Assembly: GCF_026015965.1 (NCBI RefSeq)
Contig: NZ_CP110383.1
Span: forward strand, 1,615,501 to 1,679,500
Direction: 5' to 3'
Origin: Selenomonas sputigena
Lineage (GTDB): Bacteria; Bacillota; Negativicutes; Selenomonadales; Selenomonadaceae
Length of the DNA: 64,000 nucleotides
The position numbers and the translations under genes are program-made. Of this stretch, positions 51,166 through 60,699 are shown piece after piece. Under the pieces are notes generated by a model that worked only from the letters and a program-made list of their open reading frames with translations, was not told the DNA's origin and ran no database searches. The number at the start of each line of letters is the position of its first letter. The first letter of the stretch is position 1.

Positions 51166-52164
51166 TCATGCTTCTTCGCGCGGCAGTTTCCGCAATTCTT
51201 CCTTCAACTCCTCGCGGCTCACGGCGTAGGTGCCGAGCTTTCTTACGACGACACTTGCGGCGAGGTTTGCAAGGAAGGCAGCGTCCCTGCCCTTGAGTCC
51301 GCCCGCAAGGCCTGCGGCGAGGACGGCGATGACCGTATCGCCCGCGCCCGATACATCGAAGACTTCCTGCGCTCGCGTCGGAATATGCACCTCTTCACCC
51401 TCGCGCACGAGCGTCACGCCGCTTTCCGAACGCGTCACGAGCACATTCTTGATGCGGTACTTGCGCATGATGTAATGGGCGGCCTTGAGCACCTCGGAAT
51501 TCGTATTCTTGATGGGGTCGATGAGGATCTCGTTAATTTCCTTGACGTTCGGCGTGATGTAGTCTGCGCCGCGATACTTCGTCCAGTTCGCGCCCTTGGG
51601 GTCGATGATGACGGGAACGCCGTGCGCGTGCGCCGCTTCGATGATCGCCGTCGTCGTGACCTCGCTGCACGTTCCCTTCGCATAGTCGGAAACGACGATG
51701 GCGTCGATGCTCTCAGCGAGCTTGCAGCGCACGAAGGCGAGGAATTTGTCGATGTAGATCTTTTCAAGCGGCTCAGTGCTCTCAAAGTCGAGCCGCATCA
51801 TCTGCTGATGTCCGCCGATGATGCGCATCTTCGTCGTCGTCGGGCGGTTCGTCGGCACGAGTCCCGCATGGTCGATGCCGTTTTCCACGAGCTTTTCTTT
51901 CAAGGAACGGCAATGGTAGTCCTCGCCGACAAAGCCCGCGAGAAGCGTGTCGCAGCCGAGGAGCGCGAGGTTGTGCGCAACGTTCGCCGCGCCGCCGAGC
52001 GTCTCCTTCTGGCGCGTGATGTGATTGATCGGCACGGGCGCTTCGGGCGAGATGCGCGTGACTTCGCCGTAGTAGTATTTGTCGAGCATGACGTCGCCTG
52101 TGACGAGAATCCTGCAGCGAGAAAGGCGCTCCTCGACGAGGGTGAGCATTTTTTCGATGTCCAT
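51166..52164 (-). CDS. rfaE1: Heptose 7-phosphate kinase (HldE domain I type)
   Basis: 332 aa, PfkB/ribokinase fold. GDVMLDKYYYGEVTRISPEA, LGGAANVAHNLALLG and the catalytic FDVSGAGDTVIAVLAAGLAG. Like other stand-alone kinases it lacks the nucleotidyltransferase half of E. coli HldE, which is a separate gene at 54433. This copy is closest to canonical HldE-N. Confidence 0.93.
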   Translation of the reverse strand: MDIEKMLTLVEERLSRCRILVTGDVMLDKYYYGEVTRISPEAPVPINHITRQKETLGGAANVAHNLALLGCDTLLAGFVGEDYHCRSLKEKLVENGIDHAGLVPTNRPTTTKMRIIGGHQQMMRLDFESTEPLEKIYIDKFLAFVRCKLAESIDAIVVSDYAKGTCSEVTTTAIIEAAHAHGVPVIIDPKGANWTKYRGADYITPNVKEINEILIDPIKNTNSEVLKAAHYIMRKYRIKNVLVTRSESGVTLVREGEEVHIPTRAQEVFDVSGAGDTVIAVLAAGLAGGLKGRDAAFLANLAASVVVRKLGTYAVSREELKEELRKLPREEA

Positions 52165-52195
52165 AGAAAGCTCCCTTCCAACGAGATGATTTCTC

Positions 52196-53311
52196 TTATA
52201 ATTCTACAACCTTGCAGCAATATTGTCCATCGTGCGCGGGGATATTGCCGACTTTATTTTCATACTCATGCAGAAGTTCCTCCGCATAGCGCAGCACTTC
52301 CTTGACGGGGATGTTCTTCATGCACGCCATATGTTCTGCCCCCGCTCTCGGACATTCGTGCTTGCCGCACGGATGGCAGGCTTCGGGCGTCTTGAGCAGG
52401 ATGTCCTTGGCATCGTAGGGGTAAAACCCCGGCACGGGGCTTGCGCCGAACATCGTGACGATGGGCACGTTCATCGCGACGCCGACATGCATGGGGCCGG
52501 AATCCGTCGTGACGAAGAGCGCACACCGCTTGAGGAGCGCTGCAAGTTCTGCGAGCGTGACGCGCCCCGTGAAGGTCTGCAGCATCACATGATCGCCGTG
52601 GCGCATCTTGGCACGGCAGGCGCAAACGAGTTCTTCGTCCATCGGGCCGCCGAAGAAGGCGATGCCGTAACCTTTCTCCAGAAAATAGTCGGCGGTTTGT
52701 GCAAAATAGTCGTCAATCCAACGCTTCGTCTTCCAACTCGCGCCGATGTTCAAGGCGATGACCTTCGCTCCCGCAGGAAAGGCGTCCTGCCAGAGCTTTG
52801 CCGCGCTTTCTTCTGCGCCTTCGGGAAGCCACATCTCCAAGCCGCCATCGTCGATGCGCTCGATGCCGACGGCTTCTTGCAGCACGTCGAAGTGGGAATG
52901 GATCTGGTGCTTGATCGCCTTCTTGTTTTCCATGACCTTGTCGAAAAAGGCGGAAAAGAGGGGCTTTGCATAGCCGACGATGCGCCCTGCACCCGAGAAG
53001 GCGGCAAGCGCCGAAGCGCGTTCGTTGCGGTGCAGGTTGATGACGAGATCGAAATGCTCGCGGCGAACGCGGCGGATAAAGCGCAAAAAAGCGAGCGGAT
53101 GATTATCCGCTCCCTTCTTGTCAAGCAAAAGACAGCCGTCGATATGCTTGTTGCAGACGACGAGATCGGCGAGCTTCTTGTCTGCGAGAAGCGTGATGCG
53201 CGCCTTCGGGAAGTTCGTGCGAAGCGTCCGGAGGACGGGCGTCACAAGCATGAGATCGCCGATGTGCATGAGGTTGATGACGAGGATGTTGTCGTAGTTT
53301 TTCTGCTGCAT
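52196..53311 (-). CDS. Glycosyltransferase family 9 (heptosyltransferase)
   Basis: 371 aa. ILVINLMHIGDLMLVTPVLR at the start, LVINLHRNERASALA, and the donor site VTTDSGPMHVGVAMNVPIVT. A C-terminal Cys-rich segment (CHPCGKHECPRAGAEHMAC) is common in Negativicutes and clostridial GT9 proteins. It adds heptose to the LPS core; WaaF-like by position. The ATG at 53311 follows AAGGA. Confidence 0.9.
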   Translation of the reverse strand: MQQKNYDNILVINLMHIGDLMLVTPVLRTLRTNFPKARITLLADKKLADLVVCNKHIDGCLLLDKKGADNHPLAFLRFIRRVRREHFDLVINLHRNERASALAAFSGAGRIVGYAKPLFSAFFDKVMENKKAIKHQIHSHFDVLQEAVGIERIDDGGLEMWLPEGAEESAAKLWQDAFPAGAKVIALNIGASWKTKRWIDDYFAQTADYFLEKGYGIAFFGGPMDEELVCACRAKMRHGDHVMLQTFTGRVTLAELAALLKRCALFVTTDSGPMHVGVAMNVPIVTMFGASPVPGFYPYDAKDILLKTPEACHPCGKHECPRAGAEHMACMKNIPVKEVLRYAEELLHEYENKVGNIPAHDGQYCCKVVEL

Positions 53312-53376
53312 AAATGATTCCTTATGATGACTGGCGGCAGGCAAGAGATTTTTCTTTGCCTGTCATATTACCGTTT

Positions 53377-54399
53377 TCACCGTGCCAGAACCGCCCGAAC
53401 CTTCGCCTTTACCTCCTCGACGGAGAGGATCGCGAGGCAGTCGAGTCCCTTGGGACATCTCCTCTTCCAGCACGCCTTGCAGGAGCGTGGAATCTCCATG
53501 GCGTTTTCCTGCTGTCCGTAAGGGCCGTTGCGGTTGGCGTCGGTCGGGCCCATGAGCATGACCGTCTTCGTGCCGAGTCCTGCGGCGAGGTGGACGGGGC
53601 CGGTGTCGCCGCCGAGGACGAGGTCGGCGCGCTTGAAGATGTGCGCAAGTTCCTTGAGGCTCGTTCGTCCGACGAGGTTGACGGGCGGCACCTCGGTGAG
53701 CGCCTCAATGTCGCACACGAGGCTTTCGTCGAGGCGACCGCCGCCGACGAGCACAGGGATGAGCTTCTCGCCGTAGAGCCAATCGGCGAGAACGGCGAAG
53801 TACTTGACGGGCCAGCGCTTGTTCGGCCAGTTCGCGCCGATGGCGAGAACGGCGAAGCGATGGTCTTCGCGCACGCCCTCGGCGGCAAGCAGAGCGTCCG
53901 CCGAAGCGGCTTCCGCAGGGGAGACGGCAACGGGAAAACGCACCTCATCAACGCGGCAGCCAAGGGCGCGCGCGACGTCGAGGTAGCGCTCGACGATGTG
54001 CCCCGAGGCGTGTGCCCCCTTGATAGGGTGGCTCACATAGGCAGAGCCTTCGCGCATGTTCGCCGTGCCGAGGCGCAGTTTCGCGCCTGACTGCGCGACG
54101 ATCGCCGCCGACTTGAAGAGTCCCTGCAGGTCGAGCGCCGCATCGTACTTTCTCGCACGAAGCTCATGGCGGAAGGGGCGGAATTCTTCGAGGAAGCCGC
54201 GCACGGTGCGGAAACGCTTCTTTTCAAAGAGGATGATGTTGTCAATGAAGGGATTGCCCGCCAAGATGTCATACGCTGTCGGCTCGACGACCCACGTCAA
54301 ATGCGCATCGGGAAACGTCTCCTTGATGGCATAGGAGACGGGAAGCGCATGGATGACGTCGCCGATGGCGCTGAGCTTGACGACGAGGATGTTTTTCAT
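53377..54399 (-). CDS. Lipopolysaccharide heptosyltransferase (GT9, WaaC-like)
   Basis: 340 aa. ILVVKLSAIGDVIHALPVSY is close to WaaC. ALDLQGLFKSAAIVAQSGAK and GGDTGPVHLAAGLGTKTVML follow. It also has the Cys cluster near the end (CKACWKRRCPKGLDC). It probably adds the first heptose to Kdo. Confidence 0.92.
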   Translation of the reverse strand: MKNILVVKLSAIGDVIHALPVSYAIKETFPDAHLTWVVEPTAYDILAGNPFIDNIILFEKKRFRTVRGFLEEFRPFRHELRARKYDAALDLQGLFKSAAIVAQSGAKLRLGTANMREGSAYVSHPIKGAHASGHIVERYLDVARALGCRVDEVRFPVAVSPAEAASADALLAAEGVREDHRFAVLAIGANWPNKRWPVKYFAVLADWLYGEKLIPVLVGGGRLDESLVCDIEALTEVPPVNLVGRTSLKELAHIFKRADLVLGGDTGPVHLAAGLGTKTVMLMGPTDANRNGPYGQQENAMEIPRSCKACWKRRCPKGLDCLAILSVEEVKAKVRAVLAR

Positions 54400-54432
54400 G
54401 CAGCTTCCCGCCTTTCTCCTGCAAGCCTGTTT

Positions 54433-54897
54433 CTATCTCTGATGAATCTTCTCAATGATCTTTGTCGTCGAACGCCCGGGCACGAGGTCGATGAAATGCA
54501 CCTCACCGCCGTATTTTTCGACAATCTTCGCCTCAGGCAAAGTCTCGCGCGTGTAGTCGCCGCCCTTGGCGTAAACGGCAGGGCGCACCTTCTCTATGAG
54601 CGTTTCCGCCGTCGGCTCATCGAAGAGCACGACGTAGTCGACGGCGGCGAGCGCACCCACGACCACTGCACGGTCAAGCTCCGTGTTGACAGGGCGTGTC
54701 TCCCCTTTCAAGCGGCGCACGGAAGCGTCGGTATTGAGTCCGAGCACGAGGCAGTCTCCCAAGGCACGCGCCGCTTCCAAATAACGCACATGACCTGCAT
54801 GCAGGATGTCGAAGCAACCGTTCGTGAAGACGACGCGCTGCCCCGCTTCGCGCAGCGTTGCGCAGAAGTCCTCGATCCTTTCCTTCGGTATCAGCAT
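54433..54897 (-). CDS. rfaE2: Heptose 1-phosphate adenylyltransferase (HldE domain II type)
   Basis: 154 aa, nucleotidyltransferase fold: [20 protein letters not shown] (with the HxGH motif), [14 protein letters not shown] and [11 protein letters not shown]. It makes ADP-heptose from heptose 1-phosphate. It sits directly downstream of the second kinase (18-nt gap). Confidence 0.95.
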   Translation of the reverse strand: MLIPKERIEDFCATLREAGQRVVFTNGCFDILHAGHVRYLEAARALGDCLVLGLNTDASVRRLKGETRPVNTELDRAVVVGALAAVDYVVLFDEPTAETLIEKVRPAVYAKGGDYTRETLPEAKIVEKYGGEVHFIDLVPGRSTTKIIEKIHQR

Positions 54898-54915
54898 GTG
54901 AATCCCCCCAAGATC

Positions 54916-55923
54916 TTAGACGGAAAGCTCCCGTACCTTCCTCGTAAGTTCCGCTGCACTGACCGTCGCCGTGCCGAACTTCCGCACGGCGATACCTGAG
55001 GCGATGTTCGACAGCTGTGCCGCCGCGAGCGGCGAGGCGCCGCCCGCAAGCGCGAGGATGAACGCCGCGACGCACGTATCGCCCGCGCCCGAGACGTCGT
55101 AGACCTCGCTCTTGTCCGACACGGGAATCTCATGCCTTGCGCCGTCCGCAAGAAAGAGCATCATGCCCTTTTCGCCGCGCGTGATGAGCGCCCCCTTCGC
55201 GCCGAGTTCAGCGATAAGCTCGCGTGCCGCCTCTTCGAGCGCATCTTTCGTATCGAAGTGACGCTCGAAGGCGGCGGCAAGCTCTGCGTCGTTCTGTTTC
55301 ACATAGTCGACGCCCGAGAAGGATCGCACGCTGTAGCGCGAATCAACGATCGTCGGGATGCCGCGCTCACGGCAGGCGGCAAGAAGGCGCTCGCGAATCC
55401 CCTGCGTAATCGTACCCGAGCCGTAGTCGCTCAAGACGACGGCATCGACGTGCGCCAACGCCTGCAAGAGCCGCTCTTCCAACTCCTCTGCCAGCGCAGA
55501 GGAAAGCGGCTCACGGCTCTCCTTGTCGATGCGCACGATCTGCTGGCTGACCGTTGCCCTGCCGCCCGCGATGACGCGCGTCTTAGAAATCGTCGGTCGT
55601 TCAGAAGTAGCCAGAAGTCCCGCCGTATCGACACCAGCATGAGAGAGCACCGAGGCGATCCCCGCACCGCCCGCATCTTCGCCCAAGATGCCGAAAGCGC
55701 ATACCGCGCCGCCCAAGGTCGCGGCGTTGTGCGCGACGTTCGCCGCGCCGCCCGCGACGACACGCTCGCCCATCTCCTCCAAGACGAGCACAGGCGCCTC
55801 CCTCGAAATGCGCGAAATGCGCCCGTCGAGGTAGATGTCAGCCACCATATCGCCGAGGACGAGCACGCGCGCGCCCTTCATGCAGCCCACTGCCGATGCT
55901 GGATCATTTATCGATGCTGCCAT
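54916..55923 (-). CDS. Second HldE domain I-like kinase (PfkB family)
   Basis: 335 aa. GDMVADIYLDGRISRISREA, VAGGAANVAHNAATLGG and the catalytic YDVSGAGDTCVAAFILALAG. It is a paralogue of the gene at 51166, but the substrate loops differ. It is paired with rfaE2, as in a split HldE. One of the two kinases may act on a different heptose or sugar phosphate. ATG 55923 is 7 nt after AAGGAG. Confidence 0.88.
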   Translation of the reverse strand: MAASINDPASAVGCMKGARVLVLGDMVADIYLDGRISRISREAPVLVLEEMGERVVAGGAANVAHNAATLGGAVCAFGILGEDAGGAGIASVLSHAGVDTAGLLATSERPTISKTRVIAGGRATVSQQIVRIDKESREPLSSALAEELEERLLQALAHVDAVVLSDYGSGTITQGIRERLLAACRERGIPTIVDSRYSVRSFSGVDYVKQNDAELAAAFERHFDTKDALEEAARELIAELGAKGALITRGEKGMMLFLADGARHEIPVSDKSEVYDVSGAGDTCVAAFILALAGGASPLAAAQLSNIASGIAVRKFGTATVSAAELTRKVRELSV

Positions 55924-55939
55924 TTCCACACTCCTTCGC

Positions 55940-57493
55940 TCACCACGGCGTGAAGTTCAGACGGACGCTCCAACTGTTGCGCTTCGCACGGTAGCGCGTA
56001 ATGAGCTGCACGCAGTGCATGTCGTGATACCAGTAGTAGTCGACATCGCCCACGGTATGGCGATCGATGTCATACGCCGTGCCGCAGACGAAGCGATCGC
56101 GCTCCGTCAGCTGATAGCTGAGTCCCGCGTAGAGGGCTCGGCTGTAGTCCGAAACATTGTAATCAAAGAGCGAGTTCCCTGTATAAAGCTGTGCGTAGCT
56201 GTACCTGCCGTAAGTCGTCAGACGATCATTGAACTTCTTCACGAGTGTCGCCGACCAACTGAGGCCCGAGACTTTCGAATGATTGTACGATTCCTTCGTC
56301 ACGGAATAGTCCGCCGCCAGGGAAAGCGACGCGCCGCCACCCAACGGAATCGGATCGTGGTAGACATTGATCTTTCCATAGGTGTGTGTACTCTTGATCC
56401 CGTCGTTGTACCAGCGTCCGTAGTCTGCTTCGATTCCCCAGCCGATTGGCGCATCCTTGAAATGGTAACCAAACTCGTAATGCAGGCTTGGCTCACTGCG
56501 AATCCACCTGTCATCGTTGTCCTGCCAATAGCCATACTGCAGGCTCAGCGTCCCATAGCGCCCTCCATAGCGAAGTTCCGCCCTGCCATGCACGCCTTCC
56601 TTCGTCGATACCAAGAGCGTCGGGATAAAGTCTAGACGATTCGCTACAGGAAACGCGAAATCCTGCTCGATAATGAGCCCGTCCGACTTCGTGTAGCGCA
56701 CCGAAGGGAAAGGCGGCATATCCTTATGATCTGGTCGGATGTCCGCCGTATACTTGTCGCGATGACCGACGCGCGTCTTCTTGAGCCAAAAATCGCTGTT
56801 GTAGAAGATGATCTTGTCGTTCGGATAAATCTCAATGCGCTCGGCACTCACGCTGTAGTCTGGCGTCTTCGCATGGCATTTCGTCGCGCGTCCCTCGTGG
56901 ATGATGACCTTGTCGGGATAGACCTCGATGCGCTTGCCTGAGACGTACTGATGGTTAACCTTTCCCGAAGCATCCTCGATCTTGCCGATGCCCGTGCCGT
57001 AGTTGTAGGAGAGCTTCCAGCCACGAACATCCACTTGCGCCATGTCCGGCGTCACCTGCAGGATGTGCGCCTCGTTCTCGACGACCACGTCCTGCGTGAG
57101 AGCGTTTCCCTTGATCTCATCGGAAAGCACGCGGCGATTGTCGATCTCCGTGACCTTCACACTGCCGCGCGCGAAAAACTCGCCCGTCACCTGGTCATAA
57201 AACAGTTCGTCGCCCTCGAAAGCCGTGGGCAGAGGCTTCAGGTGGTCTTCCATGGGCTGGCGCAGATGCGCCTGCATCGCTGCCGTATCTCGGACGAGCT
57301 GTTCCTGCGCTTCCGACAGGCGATTCTCCCTTGCCGCACGCCGCTCGTTTTCGATGTAGTCGAGGACATCCGCCGCCGTATCTGTCGACGAATGGTACTC
57401 CGCAAACGCCGCCGAAGGCAGACAGGATGCCGCAAAGGCTACGGTCAAAAGGACAATTCTTCGAGGGAAAACGCACCGAACCATCATCTTCAT
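55940..57493 (-). CDS. LptD-like outer-membrane protein (OstA family)
   Basis: About 517 aa. Signal peptide (RRIVLLTVAFAASCLPSAAFA), a helical segment, then an OstA/LptA-like beta-jellyroll (FEGDELFYDQVTGEFFARGS; GNALTQDVVVENEAHILQV) and a beta-barrel of alternating aromatic strands (YGTLSLQYGYWQDNDDRWIR) ending NFTPW. LptD inserts LPS into the outer membrane. This copy is much shorter than the roughly 780-aa E. coli protein and I see no conserved inter-domain Cys pairs. It follows the upstream gene by 11 nt. Confidence 0.8.
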   Translation of the reverse strand: MKMMVRCVFPRRIVLLTVAFAASCLPSAAFAEYHSSTDTAADVLDYIENERRAARENRLSEAQEQLVRDTAAMQAHLRQPMEDHLKPLPTAFEGDELFYDQVTGEFFARGSVKVTEIDNRRVLSDEIKGNALTQDVVVENEAHILQVTPDMAQVDVRGWKLSYNYGTGIGKIEDASGKVNHQYVSGKRIEVYPDKVIIHEGRATKCHAKTPDYSVSAERIEIYPNDKIIFYNSDFWLKKTRVGHRDKYTADIRPDHKDMPPFPSVRYTKSDGLIIEQDFAFPVANRLDFIPTLLVSTKEGVHGRAELRYGGRYGTLSLQYGYWQDNDDRWIRSEPSLHYEFGYHFKDAPIGWGIEADYGRWYNDGIKSTHTYGKINVYHDPIPLGGGASLSLAADYSVTKESYNHSKVSGLSWSATLVKKFNDRLTTYGRYSYAQLYTGNSLFDYNVSDYSRALYAGLSYQLTERDRFVCGTAYDIDRHTVGDVDYYWYHDMHCVQLITRYRAKRNSWSVRLNFTPW

Positions 57494-57504
57494 GAAATTT
57501 CCTC

Positions 57505-58425
57505 TCACTTTTCCGTCGTCGGTATCGCATAGAGGACGGTCTCATCCTGCGTCTGGATGAAGAGCTCCGTCCCTTCCGGCAATTCGATATTCTTCCCCTT
57601 GACGAACGCGCCACCGATGATGCCAATCGGCCCTAAGAGCAACATACCCGCAACACTCGCGCCGGCAGCCATGGCGTAGCTCTTCATCTCCTGCTTCGAT
57701 TCCTCGCCGACGAACGTCTTTACCTCAGTGCCGTCCATCGCCTTCGTCGTATGGAAGTCTACATCGATCTCCGCATCGCGGCCGAAGTTGCGCGCCTGCG
57801 TGACCTTTTTCACTGTGCCCACGCCTGGCTGCCCCTTGGCGAATACGAGCATACCACCCTGCACGACATCCTCCGCGACCTTGTAGCGGATGGTATCTCC
57901 CGCCTTGAGGTTCTTCGCGTTGACCTCCTGCGTCAAGGCGATCTTGAGCACCGTGTTCTTCGGCACGGTCACCTGCTCAAGCGGCACGCTGTAGCCGCCA
58001 AAAGCCGCCGTTCCGAGATCTTGGATGCGCTTCTTGTAAGTGCCTGCGCTCGTCTTTCCTGCGACCGCCATCTCCATCTCCGTCACGCGCTTATCCACCG
58101 CCTTGGGGCTGACTTCGTGCATGAGTCCCCATTCGACGGCATTGAGCTGCGTCAAGAGGCCGGGTCCTGTCGTGTTGTCGTAGATGTCATCGTAGACGAT
58201 ATTGACACGGTCGAGCATGGAGCCTTTGTTGTGTTTTCCAAGATAGTCCTTCTCCAAATGATTGATGCGGTCGAGGAACGCGCCCGTCTGCTCTGCGCCC
58301 CACGTTTCCGTCTCAACGGCGGCGAGTTTTCCCTGCACCGTCTCCTCTGCGGCGCTCGCCATACCGACCTGCGTCACAAAAAGCGCGGCGCAAAGAGCCG
58401 TGCTCATGATTTTTTTCAAGAACAT
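57505..58425 (-). CDS. Secreted/periplasmic protein of unknown function
   Basis: 306 aa. Signal peptide MFLKKIMSTALCAALFVTQV...ASA. The N-terminal half is helical, with repeats of acidic-aromatic pattern (ETWGAEQTGAFLDRINHLEK; NAVEWGLMHEVSPKAVDKRV). The C-terminal half is beta-rich, with a Gly-rich hydrophobic stretch (MLLLGPIGIIGGAFVKG). I do not recognise the family. Position just upstream of the lptD-like gene suggests a role in the envelope. The ATG follows AAGGAGG. Confidence 0.75.
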   Translation of the reverse strand: MFLKKIMSTALCAALFVTQVGMASAAEETVQGKLAAVETETWGAEQTGAFLDRINHLEKDYLGKHNKGSMLDRVNIVYDDIYDNTTGPGLLTQLNAVEWGLMHEVSPKAVDKRVTEMEMAVAGKTSAGTYKKRIQDLGTAAFGGYSVPLEQVTVPKNTVLKIALTQEVNAKNLKAGDTIRYKVAEDVVQGGMLVFAKGQPGVGTVKKVTQARNFGRDAEIDVDFHTTKAMDGTEVKTFVGEESKQEMKSYAMAAGASVAGMLLLGPIGIIGGAFVKGKNIELPEGTELFIQTQDETVLYAIPTTEK

Positions 58426-58579
58426 GGAAGTTCCTCCTTTATGACAGCCATGAATTTCCATACGAAATAGAATTTCTCTTATGCCTTATTCTGCAAACAG
58501 CGGGGAAATCCTCCCTTAAAAGTCCACTAAACTCGCATAAGCGCGTATTCCTCTGTCGAAAGACGATCGACACATCCCC

Positions 58580-58608
58580 TTGCATTTTCCCATCCGCTAT
58601 GCTATCGT
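58580..58608 (+). promoter_or_regulatory. Probable promoter of the pan leader
   Basis: TTGCAT (58580-58585), 17 nt, TATCGT (58603-58608). A transcript would start near 58615. Confidence 0.45.
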
Positions 58609-58614
58609 AGGGGA

Positions 58615-58860
58615 GCGAAGATGATATCCTCAAGGAATCGTACTTCGCTGTATTTACCGTGCAGGTGCGAGCGACGCCCGCCCTGTTTTATGTCCTGCCA
58701 CAAATGAATACCGCAGCGGTAAACATCTGCTTAGATCCCTCGGGACTGAGACAGCAAGGTTTCGCACAAGATTACAGCGCACACGGTACATAGCCGTGAT
58801 GGTTCTGCATGCATTTCGGCCTTTCTGTCTTTTGGCAGGAAGGCTTTTTTGATGGGAGGA
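58615..58860 (+). promoter_or_regulatory. Candidate riboswitch/attenuator leader of the panS-panC-panD operon
   Basis: A roughly 240-nt untranslated leader full of stem-loops (AGCGAAG/CTTCGCT at 58614-58648; CACGG/CCGTG at about 58782-58798). It ends in an intrinsic terminator (58819-58850) only 4 nt from the ribosome site. GACAGCAAGG (58750-58759) is complementary to CCTTTCTGTC (58820-58829), the 5' arm of the terminator, apart from one central pair, so antiterminator and terminator exclude each other. I find no match to TPP, SAM, cobalamin, THF, lysine, glycine or T-box signatures. Confidence 0.7.
58819..58850 (+). terminator. Attenuator-type terminator upstream of the BASS gene
   Basis: GCCTTTCTGTC / GGCAGGAAGGC (11 pairs with two G-U) with a TTTT loop and a six-T run. 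Confidence 0.85.
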
Positions 58861-58866
58861 ATCCAT

Positions 58867-59817
58867 TTGCAAAACATCGGCCGCTTCATCGTCAAGAACA
58901 TGGTCTGGCTCGTCGTTCTCGTCGGCGCGGCGGGTGCGGTCTTTCCTGCGTCGCTCTCTTGGATTGCGCCGCAGGTGCCGCTTCTCCTGGGGATCGTCAT
59001 GTTCGGCATGGGCATGACGATCGAGTTCAAAGACTTTCGCCACCTGGCGCGCCACCCGTGGGATGTGGGCATCGGCGTACTCGCGCAGTTTACCATCATG
59101 CCGCTCGTCGCCTATCTCCTTACCCAAGCGTTTTCCCTGCCGCCCGATCTTGCCGTCGGTGTGATTCTCGTCGGCACCTGCCCGGGAGGCACGGCGTCAA
59201 ACGTCATCACCTACCTTGCCAAAGGCGACGTAGCCCTGTCGGTCACCATGACTATGGCGACGACGCTTCTCGCCCCCTTCGTCACACCGTTTCTGACGCT
59301 CCTCTTAGCGGGTGAAGAGATCGCTGTCAACGCTCCCGCGATGATGCTCTCCATCGCCGAAATGGTGCTTCTGCCCGTCCTCTTAGGCGCGGCACTCAAT
59401 CATTTCTTCCGCCGTCGTGTCGCGTACGCGCTGACGGTTCTGCCGCTCATCTCCACCCTGCTCGTCGCCCTCTTGGTCGGTGTCGTCGTCTCCATGAGCG
59501 CACCGCGCCTCGCCGAAGTCGGGACGCTCGTCGCCCTCGCCGTCGTCCTGCACAACGGATTCGGCCTCGCACTCGGCTACGCACTCGCCAGGCTGCTTGG
59601 ACTTTCTGCACCGAAACGACGCGCCATCGGCATCGAAGTCGGCATGCAGAACTCCGGCATGGCGGCATCGCTCGCGCTCCTCTACTTCAATCCCGCCGCC
59701 GCGATTCCCGCAGCGCTCTTCAGCGTCTGGCACAATATCTCCGGCTCGCTTGCGGCGAACTGGTTCACGCGCCATGATGCAGACGAAAGCAAGATTTCCG
59801 CCGATGTTTCTCTCTGA
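58867..59817 (+). CDS. BASS-family (bile acid:sodium symporter-like) transporter, PanS-like
   Basis: 316 aa, ten membrane helices. Family landmarks: GIVMFGMGMTIEFKDFRHLA, PDLAVGVILVGTCPGGTASN, VITYLAKGDVALSVTMT and GIEVGMQNSGMAASLALLYF. PanS of enterobacteria, in this family, carries the pantothenate precursors ketopantoate/pantoate. Placement 21 nt before panC supports that type of substrate here, but this is inference. It starts at TTG 58867, 7 nt after GGGAGG. Confidence 0.88.
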   Translation: MQNIGRFIVKNMVWLVVLVGAAGAVFPASLSWIAPQVPLLLGIVMFGMGMTIEFKDFRHLARHPWDVGIGVLAQFTIMPLVAYLLTQAFSLPPDLAVGVILVGTCPGGTASNVITYLAKGDVALSVTMTMATTLLAPFVTPFLTLLLAGEEIAVNAPAMMLSIAEMVLLPVLLGAALNHFFRRRVAYALTVLPLISTLLVALLVGVVVSMSAPRLAEVGTLVALAVVLHNGFGLALGYALARLLGLSAPKRRAIGIEVGMQNSGMAASLALLYFNPAAAIPAALFSVWHNISGSLAANWFTRHDADESKISADVSL

Positions 59818-59838
59818 CAAGCCACAGGAGGCAATCTG

Positions 59839-60699
59839 ATGAAAATCCTGACCACACCGAAAGAACTCCAATCCTATGCGCAAAGCGTCAAGAACGCAAA
59901 GGAAACGATCGCCCTCGTACCAACGATGGGAGCGCTCCACGCAGGCCACCTCTCACTCGTCGAAGCGGCGCGAAAGAGCGCCGACCGCGTCATCGTTTCC
60001 ATCTTTGTCAACCCCGTGCAGTTCGGTCCGAACGAGGACTTCGCGGCCTACCCGCGCACCTTTGAAGCCGATGCGGAGAAGCTCGACGCTGCGGGCGTCG
60101 ACGCCGTCTTTCACCCCGCCCCCGAGGCGATGTACCCCGCAGGCTATGCGACCTATGTCGAGGTCACGGGCACGCTCACGGAAAAACTTTGCGGTGCAAA
60201 GCGTCCCGGGCACTTTCGCGGCGTGGCGACCGTCGTCTTGAGGCTCCTCTTGCTCTCGCACGCAGACCGGGCTTTCTTCGGACAAAAGGACGCGCAGCAG
60301 GTCGCCGTCCTGCGCCGCATGGCCGCCGACCTCGGCGTCACGACCGAGATCGTCATGGCGCCCATCGTGCGCGAAGCATCGGGCCTTGCGCTCAGCTCGC
60401 GCAACACCTACTTATCGCCCGATGAACGCACCGCCGCCCGCGTCCTCTCGCGCAGCCTGCGAGAAGCACGCGATGTCTACGAAACAGGCGAAAAGCGTAC
60501 GAAAGTACTCAAGGAGATCACCGCCGTTGAGCTTTCCAAAGAACCCTTGGCAAAGATCGACTATGTAGAGCTTTACTCCTTTCCGGAGCTTGAAGAAATC
60601 GAGACAATCGAGGCGCGCGCGCTCCTCGCCGTCGCCGTATACATCGGCAAGACGCGTCTCATCGACAATATCATCTTGGGGGAAGAAACATGCTGCTGA
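59839..60699 (+). CDS. panC: Pantothenate synthetase
   Basis: 286 aa. Joins pantoate and beta-alanine using [23 protein letters not shown] with the HxGH motif, [50 protein letters not shown] and the KMSKS-like [15 protein letters not shown]. The start follows GGAGG. It overlaps panD by 10 nt. Confidence 0.97.
   Translation: MKILTTPKELQSYAQSVKNAKETIALVPTMGALHAGHLSLVEAARKSADRVIVSIFVNPVQFGPNEDFAAYPRTFEADAEKLDAAGVDAVFHPAPEAMYPAGYATYVEVTGTLTEKLCGAKRPGHFRGVATVVLRLLLLSHADRAFFGQKDAQQVAVLRRMAADLGVTTEIVMAPIVREASGLALSSRNTYLSPDERTAARVLSRSLREARDVYETGEKRTKVLKEITAVELSKEPLAKIDYVELYSFPELEEIETIEARALLAVAVYIGKTRLIDNIILGEETCC

Noticed and set aside
58741-58760. TPP riboswitch, because CTGAGA occurs in the pan leader
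   Set aside because: The other conserved THI-box parts (ACCTGATCTGGATAATGCC-like region) are absent.
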